Shown here: positions 62,658 through 64,000 of the stretch, one piece after another
Position numbering within the stretch: position 1 is the first letter of the stretch
Layout: each line of letters starts with the position of its first letter
Assembly: GCA_022711465.1 (NCBI GenBank)
Contig: JAKLEZ010000010.1
Coordinates: 150,646-214,645 of the forward strand
Source: Planctomycetota bacterium
GTDB lineage: Bacteria; Planctomycetota; Phycisphaerae; UBA1845; PWPN01
DNA: 64,000 nt
Direction of reading: 5' to 3'
Made by a program: the position numbers and the translations under genes
Notes under the pieces: generated by a model
Database searches by the model: none
Seen by the model: the letters and a program-made list of their open reading frames with translations, nothing else
Told to the model about the DNA's origin: nothing

Positions 62658-63686
62658 TCACCACGCCACGTGCCGTCTGATCCAGCCCACCAAGCCGAGT
62701 CCGAGAGCCGCCAGGATCACGGCACTGGGGGCGGGGACCACGACTCCCGGGGTGAACTGACGGTAGTAGATGTTGTCATTGAAATCAGAGTGAATCTGCC
62801 GAGAGATGAATCGACCGTAGTGGGTCATAGCCCTGCCCAGGCCGATATCGGCGTTCGGAGCGAGAATCACGCCCCAGAAAGTACTGCTGTCGCTGAAGTT
62901 CACGTCCGTACCGAGGTAACGGAACAAGGCAACGGACTCGACGTTCGGATCCGCTGAGCCGACGAAGCTCCCGTTCCCGTTGAACTGGAGGTCGAGTGAG
63001 TTGGCGTCGCTATCGCCGGTGACCTGAATGATTGTCCCGGGAACGGTGAAGAGGTTGAAGTTCTGGCCCGTGTTGAGCCGCCTGAAGGTATAGGTGCCCT
63101 CCGTCAAATAGATGGTCGCGCCATCCTTGATCTGCAAATCCCGGTAGTCTCCAGGAGCAAGCGGCGTTCCGCCGTTGTATGTGGTACCGGTGGCAACCGT
63201 CACATCGACAGTGCTCGTTGTGGCGAACGAATCGAAGAGCGACGGCATCGGATTGAACAGCGGCGAGGTGAAAACAGACACCGTTCCTTTCACGCCGTAG
63301 CCCGGGTTCGGACTTGACCAGCCGGAACCCGCCTGCTGGTTGGTGTAGACGTCGTAGACGAGAGCCTCAGGCCCAAGCTGAATCGAATCGCCAACCAGTA
63401 GCGTTCCTGAAGACATGACGAAGCGGCCATTCGCCCCGACGTTGATCATCTGAGTACCGTTGCCGAGGTTCCCATCCTTTCGGTTGACACCCACATTGCC
63501 ACCGAGAACGTAGCCCCTGCCCTCCGCGTTGCCACCTTTAAATGTCAAAGGCGCGGTGTTGTCAGAGAGCCCTTCGCCTGTGGCGAAAAGAACGTAAGAG
63601 TCTAGATCGGTGCTTGGGCCGGCTAGCGATGCCGAGGAAAAGAAACCAAGCGCTGCAATAACGAGAAGTGTGGTTGATACTTTCAT
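62658..63686 (-). CDS. PEP-CTERM-type secreted protein
   Basis: A 342-aa protein; the ATG at 63686 follows GGAGG at 7 nt (the frame stays open to 63773). Signal peptide: MKVSTTLLVIAALGFFSSAS. The mature part is beta-rich and Gly/Asn-rich: GGNAEGRGYVLGGNVGVN, GRFVMSSGTLLVGDSIQL, a DUF-like run LQIKDGATIYLTEGTYTFRR and FWGVILAPNADIGLG. These patterns resemble choice-of-anchor-type surface proteins. The C-terminus is a PEP-CTERM variant, VPAPSAVILAALGLGLVGW then IRRHVAW. An exosortase would process it; none is in this window. The function is unknown. Confidence 0.85.
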   Translation of the reverse strand: MKVSTTLLVIAALGFFSSASLAGPSTDLDSYVLFATGEGLSDNTAPLTFKGGNAEGRGYVLGGNVGVNRKDGNLGNGTQMINVGANGRFVMSSGTLLVGDSIQLGPEALVYDVYTNQQAGSGWSSPNPGYGVKGTVSVFTSPLFNPMPSLFDSFATTSTVDVTVATGTTYNGGTPLAPGDYRDLQIKDGATIYLTEGTYTFRRLNTGQNFNLFTVPGTIIQVTGDSDANSLDLQFNGNGSFVGSADPNVESVALFRYLGTDVNFSDSSTFWGVILAPNADIGLGRAMTHYGRFISRQIHSDFNDNIYYRQFTPGVVVPAPSAVILAALGLGLVGWIRRHVAW

Positions 63687-63757
63687 CTCTCGACCTCCGA
63701 AACTTGAACCTGGCTTGTACCCCGCCCGAATCAGCCGACATATATCCGAGCGTAAGC

Positions 63758-63786
63758 AGGCTAACGCAGCCACGCATAGCTGTCAA
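63758..63786 (-). promoter_or_regulatory. Probable promoter of the second PEP-CTERM gene
   Basis: On the minus strand TTGACA (63786-63781), 17 bp, TAGCCT (63763-63758). It gives a leader of about 65 nt to the ATG at 63686. Confidence 0.5.
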
Positions 63787-63887
63787 CGGGCTCGTGCAGT
63801 CTTGCAGTCTTGCAAGCTGAAGGCTTGAAGGCTGCTAACCAGCTCCTTGACGCCGGTGGGCAGGTCGCCTGCTCTAGTGCTCCGACA

Positions 63888-64000
63888 CTACTCAATTGAG
63901 GGGTAAAGCCTCTTGAGCTTCACCCGCGCATCCGCCATGGTGAAACGCCAGTTCACTTTGGTCACCCGCGTGTTCCGATCCCTTTGCCAGGCGGACACTT
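63888..64000 (-). mobile_element. IS630-type transposase, C-terminal end (cut by window edge)
   Basis: The last 37 codons read SAWQRDRNTRVTKVNWRF then TMADARVKLKRLYPSIE-stop (stop at 63888-63890). Transposases of the IS630 group end with WxFTTADARxKLKRLYP, so the frame is probably the 3' end of such a gene. The right part lies outside the window, so completeness cannot be judged. A terminal inverted repeat would be expected just left of the stop (about 63865-63887). Confidence 0.75.

Overview
The window looks like a chromosomal segment of a GC-rich planctomycete, most likely class Phycisphaerae. The evidence is Gly/Asp-rich secreted proteins ending in a paired dockerin-like tag (xDxDxDVDQSDFGxFQRC...PADPNC), two PEP-CTERM (exosortase-type) proteins, a zinc-ribbon membrane protein of planctomycete type, a multidomain Ser/Thr kinase with an FGE-sulfatase domain, an HldE heptose enzyme implying an LPS-type outer membrane, and many decayed tyrosine-recombinase genes of the planctomycete type. 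No rRNA, CRISPR or intact phage was seen.

Left part (1-17 kb): a SpoIID/LytB lipoprotein running off the left edge; a TPR protein carrying two RNA-polymerase alpha-CTD modules; HldE; a 1339-aa secreted PA14-like protein; then a tight set made of an AraC-type regulator, a glycyl radical enzyme with a twin-arginine signal, and its radical-SAM activase. A zinc-ribbon membrane protein, a truncated anti-sigma-like gene, an integrase C-terminal fragment beside tRNA-Asp, an FHA protein and a GH2 relic follow.

Middle part (17-30 kb): a 2468-aa calcium-repeat lipoprotein and a second acidic TSP3-type lipoprotein, probably one transcription unit; an integrase graveyard around a broken tRNA-Ser; and a coupled pair of secreted proteins.

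Xylan part (31-39 kb): a four-gene minus-strand operon, GH62 arabinofuranosidase, CE1-malectin-CE1 esterase, GH10 xylanase and GH43 xylosidase/arabinosidase. Together they suit debranching, de-esterification and cleavage of feruloylated arabinoxylan. A decayed GH43 gene lies upstream.

Right part (39-64 kb): a PEP-CTERM protein with a clear sigma70-type promoter; two secreted zinc-metallopeptidase-like proteins that share a nearly identical promoter and 5' leader; a GH99/GH71-like protein; an amidohydrolase with a small membrane protein; a Tat-exported deacetylase-like protein; then a signalling cluster of HEAT-repeat protein, a 1588-aa kinase-TPR-TM-sensor fusion, and a convergent FHA-GAF-PP2C phosphatase. 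A second PEP-CTERM gene and the tail of an IS630-type transposase close the window.

The intergenic stretches hold many gene fragments (integrases, GH2, GH43, beta-lactamase, beta-helix protein), so this is accessory, recombination-active DNA between stable islands. All calls rest on reading the sequence alone; no database search was run.
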